DNA from: Larus michahellis
Taxonomy: Eukaryota > Chordata > Aves > Charadriiformes > Laridae
DNA: 64,000 nt
NCBI RefSeq assembly: GCF_964199755.1
Contig: NC_133897.1
Location: 112,229,579 to 112,293,578, forward strand
Direction of reading: 5' to 3'
A program made the translations under genes and the position numbers. Below, piece by piece: positions 58,645 through 64,000 of the stretch; the stretch's first letter is position 1, and the number at the start of each line of letters is the position of its first letter. The notes below the pieces were generated by a model, which did no database searches, had not been told where the DNA came from, and was given only the letters and a program-made list of their open reading frames with translations.

Positions 58645-60173
58645 AAAAGAGAAATAAAAATGTCATCTTGTAATTCTCTTAGGCCAGACACGAGGGTTTA
58701 TACACCTTTTTTTTTGGTTTTTTTTTTTGTTTTGTTTTTTTCTTCTTTCTCGCTATTTACTTGCACAATGAAAGCCGCTGTTGGTACAAAGATTGAAGAG
58801 CTCTATATAATGGTGCTTTACACATTCACAATCGGTCTGTGCAATTGTGAAGTTCTATGAATGACCAAAGAATTACCAAACATATTTTCTAAATATAAAG
58901 GAAAAAAAAAATAATAATCCTCGGTTCCCATTAAAACAACACCAGGTTGCAATTTGGACACTTGAATGAATTCCAATGTTTTAAAGCTGAGACTTCAAAA
59001 GAGAAAGGCATGTTTGCTGCAACATCCGGTGACTGTAATACCTTACTTGGAAAGGTAAGTGGTTAATTTGCATAATTTATAATTTTTATACTAAAGAGCA
59101 TTTTTATATAAACCAGAAAAAAAACCCCTAAACTCTACAGATAAAGTTCTTACCTCCAGTCACTGCTGCAGGTAAGGTTGACATCAAGCTGTACAGCGCA
59201 ATCAAAAACATACTTACATCTTAGCTCATTTTACAGGTACAGCCATAATCAAGGCACAAAGATCTTCTACAAGTATTTTTCTTCAATAAAGTTGTACAAA
59301 ATAATATTACATTTTACAGTCTGTACAATATAATAAACCAGCAGTAAAACAAAAAAATATATATAGGGAGAGGACCGTTGTCCAAGAATGATCAGAACTA
59401 AAAGGATCATTTGTGGACAGCACAAATAACGTGAGGGTGGTAAATTTTCTGCCTCGATGCAACAGGCTGAAAAGTAGCTGTAATTCAAATGCCTGAGGTG
59501 TGCAGAGACGCTTCGCTCCAAAACCCCAGAAAAATTGCTTTGTCTTCGCTATTCCTCTCATTATCTACTCTACTTCCTGTGCCAGTAACGGCTTAAAAGA
59601 GGAGGTCACTTTATCAGTTGACCTGCAACTCAGAAATGCTAAAAACTGTGACAGAGTAATAAATATTGTGGTGCTGCTACATTGTGTGTCTACTTCCTCA
59701 ACAGTATTTAATAACCTGATACAAAGTGCATTAATCTTTTTTTTTTTTTTTCACCCATCAAGTACTCTTCAATGTCATGTTAAAAAGGAAACCCACACAG
59801 AGGGATAGCTACGACTTTAGTGTCATCCAGCTGACATACCAGTTTGAACTGACGTTAACCTGCTGGAAAAAAATTTAGCAGGTCGCGTTCAGTTGGAAAA
59901 AAACAAAACCTAAGGGACCAGAGGTAGCCGAAGGGCTTAGTGGAATGACGAAGAAGTGGCATGTCAAAATAAAGCACAAAAATAGTCCCAAAAAGCATGA
60001 AGGAAAACCAACCCAAACCTGCTTCAAATCAGCTTTAAGGTTAAATAATTAAAGTAAACAAAGTGAAGAGACTGACATTTCTATAGTATATTCTTCCACC
60101 CTGTGTGGGGTAGTAGCAAGAGAAAGAGTAAGGAGCAAAGAATTTAAAACCACAGGTTCCACGGTGATCCCCC
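58645..60173 (-). other. GNAL: GNAL 3' untranslated region (inferred)
   Basis: AT-rich sequence without coding potential directly after the G-alpha stop codon. It has T runs and no repeat I recognise. The extent is inferred from the candidate poly(A) signal. Confidence 0.5.

Positions 60174-64000
<3,827 letters not shown>

Overview
This is a 64 kb piece of vertebrate nuclear DNA, most likely from a bird. The evidence is split genes with canonical GT-AG introns, two CpG-island promoters, AT-rich introns, and two 5'-truncated CR1 LINEs. The longer CR1 carries the diverged CR1 reverse-transcriptase C-terminus and ends in an ATTCTGTG-type tail. Species cannot be told from the sequence; a crocodilian or turtle source is less likely but not excluded. 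No bacterial, CRISPR or viral gene content was recognised.

Layout, left to right: (1) 1-4150, DNA downstream of IMPA2 with an old MIR-like SINE and a TA/CA microsatellite. (2) 4151-25292, minus strand, IMPA2 (inositol monophosphatase 2), all eight coding exons reconstructed with consistent phases, 297 aa, with its CpG island at about 24.8-25.9 kb and a roughly 1.07 kb CR1 in intron 1. (3) about 26-34.4 kb, no recognisable gene, but two unusually long unexplained minus-strand ORFs. (4) 34.4-43.7 kb, plus strand, a seven-exon gene encoding a 252-aa coiled-coil protein whose C-terminus (FFEEVEDLK block) resembles the extreme C-terminus of the ciliary transition-zone protein CEP290. Its CpG island has an RFX-type X-box about 270 bp upstream of the start codon. 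(5) 48.5-56.7 kb, plus strand, MPPE1/PGAP5 (GPI-glycan remodelling phosphoesterase), all nine coding exons, 398 aa. (6) 60174-60320, minus strand, the last coding exon of a Gs/Golf-class G-alpha gene, assigned to GNAL by position, followed by intron to the end of the window.

IMPA2 and MPPE1 diverge, and MPPE1 and GNAL converge tail to tail, as they do on human 18p11.2. The difference is the coiled-coil gene lying between IMPA2 and MPPE1. I know of no human protein-coding gene at that position, so it may be retained in birds and reptiles and lost in mammals. This is the most interesting item in the window. The genes are not an operon: they serve inositol recycling, probable cilium/centrosome function, GPI-anchor processing and olfactory/striatal cAMP signalling respectively.

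All exon boundaries were derived by reading splice sites and reading-frame phase by eye. Family assignments rest on remembered protein families, not on database searches.
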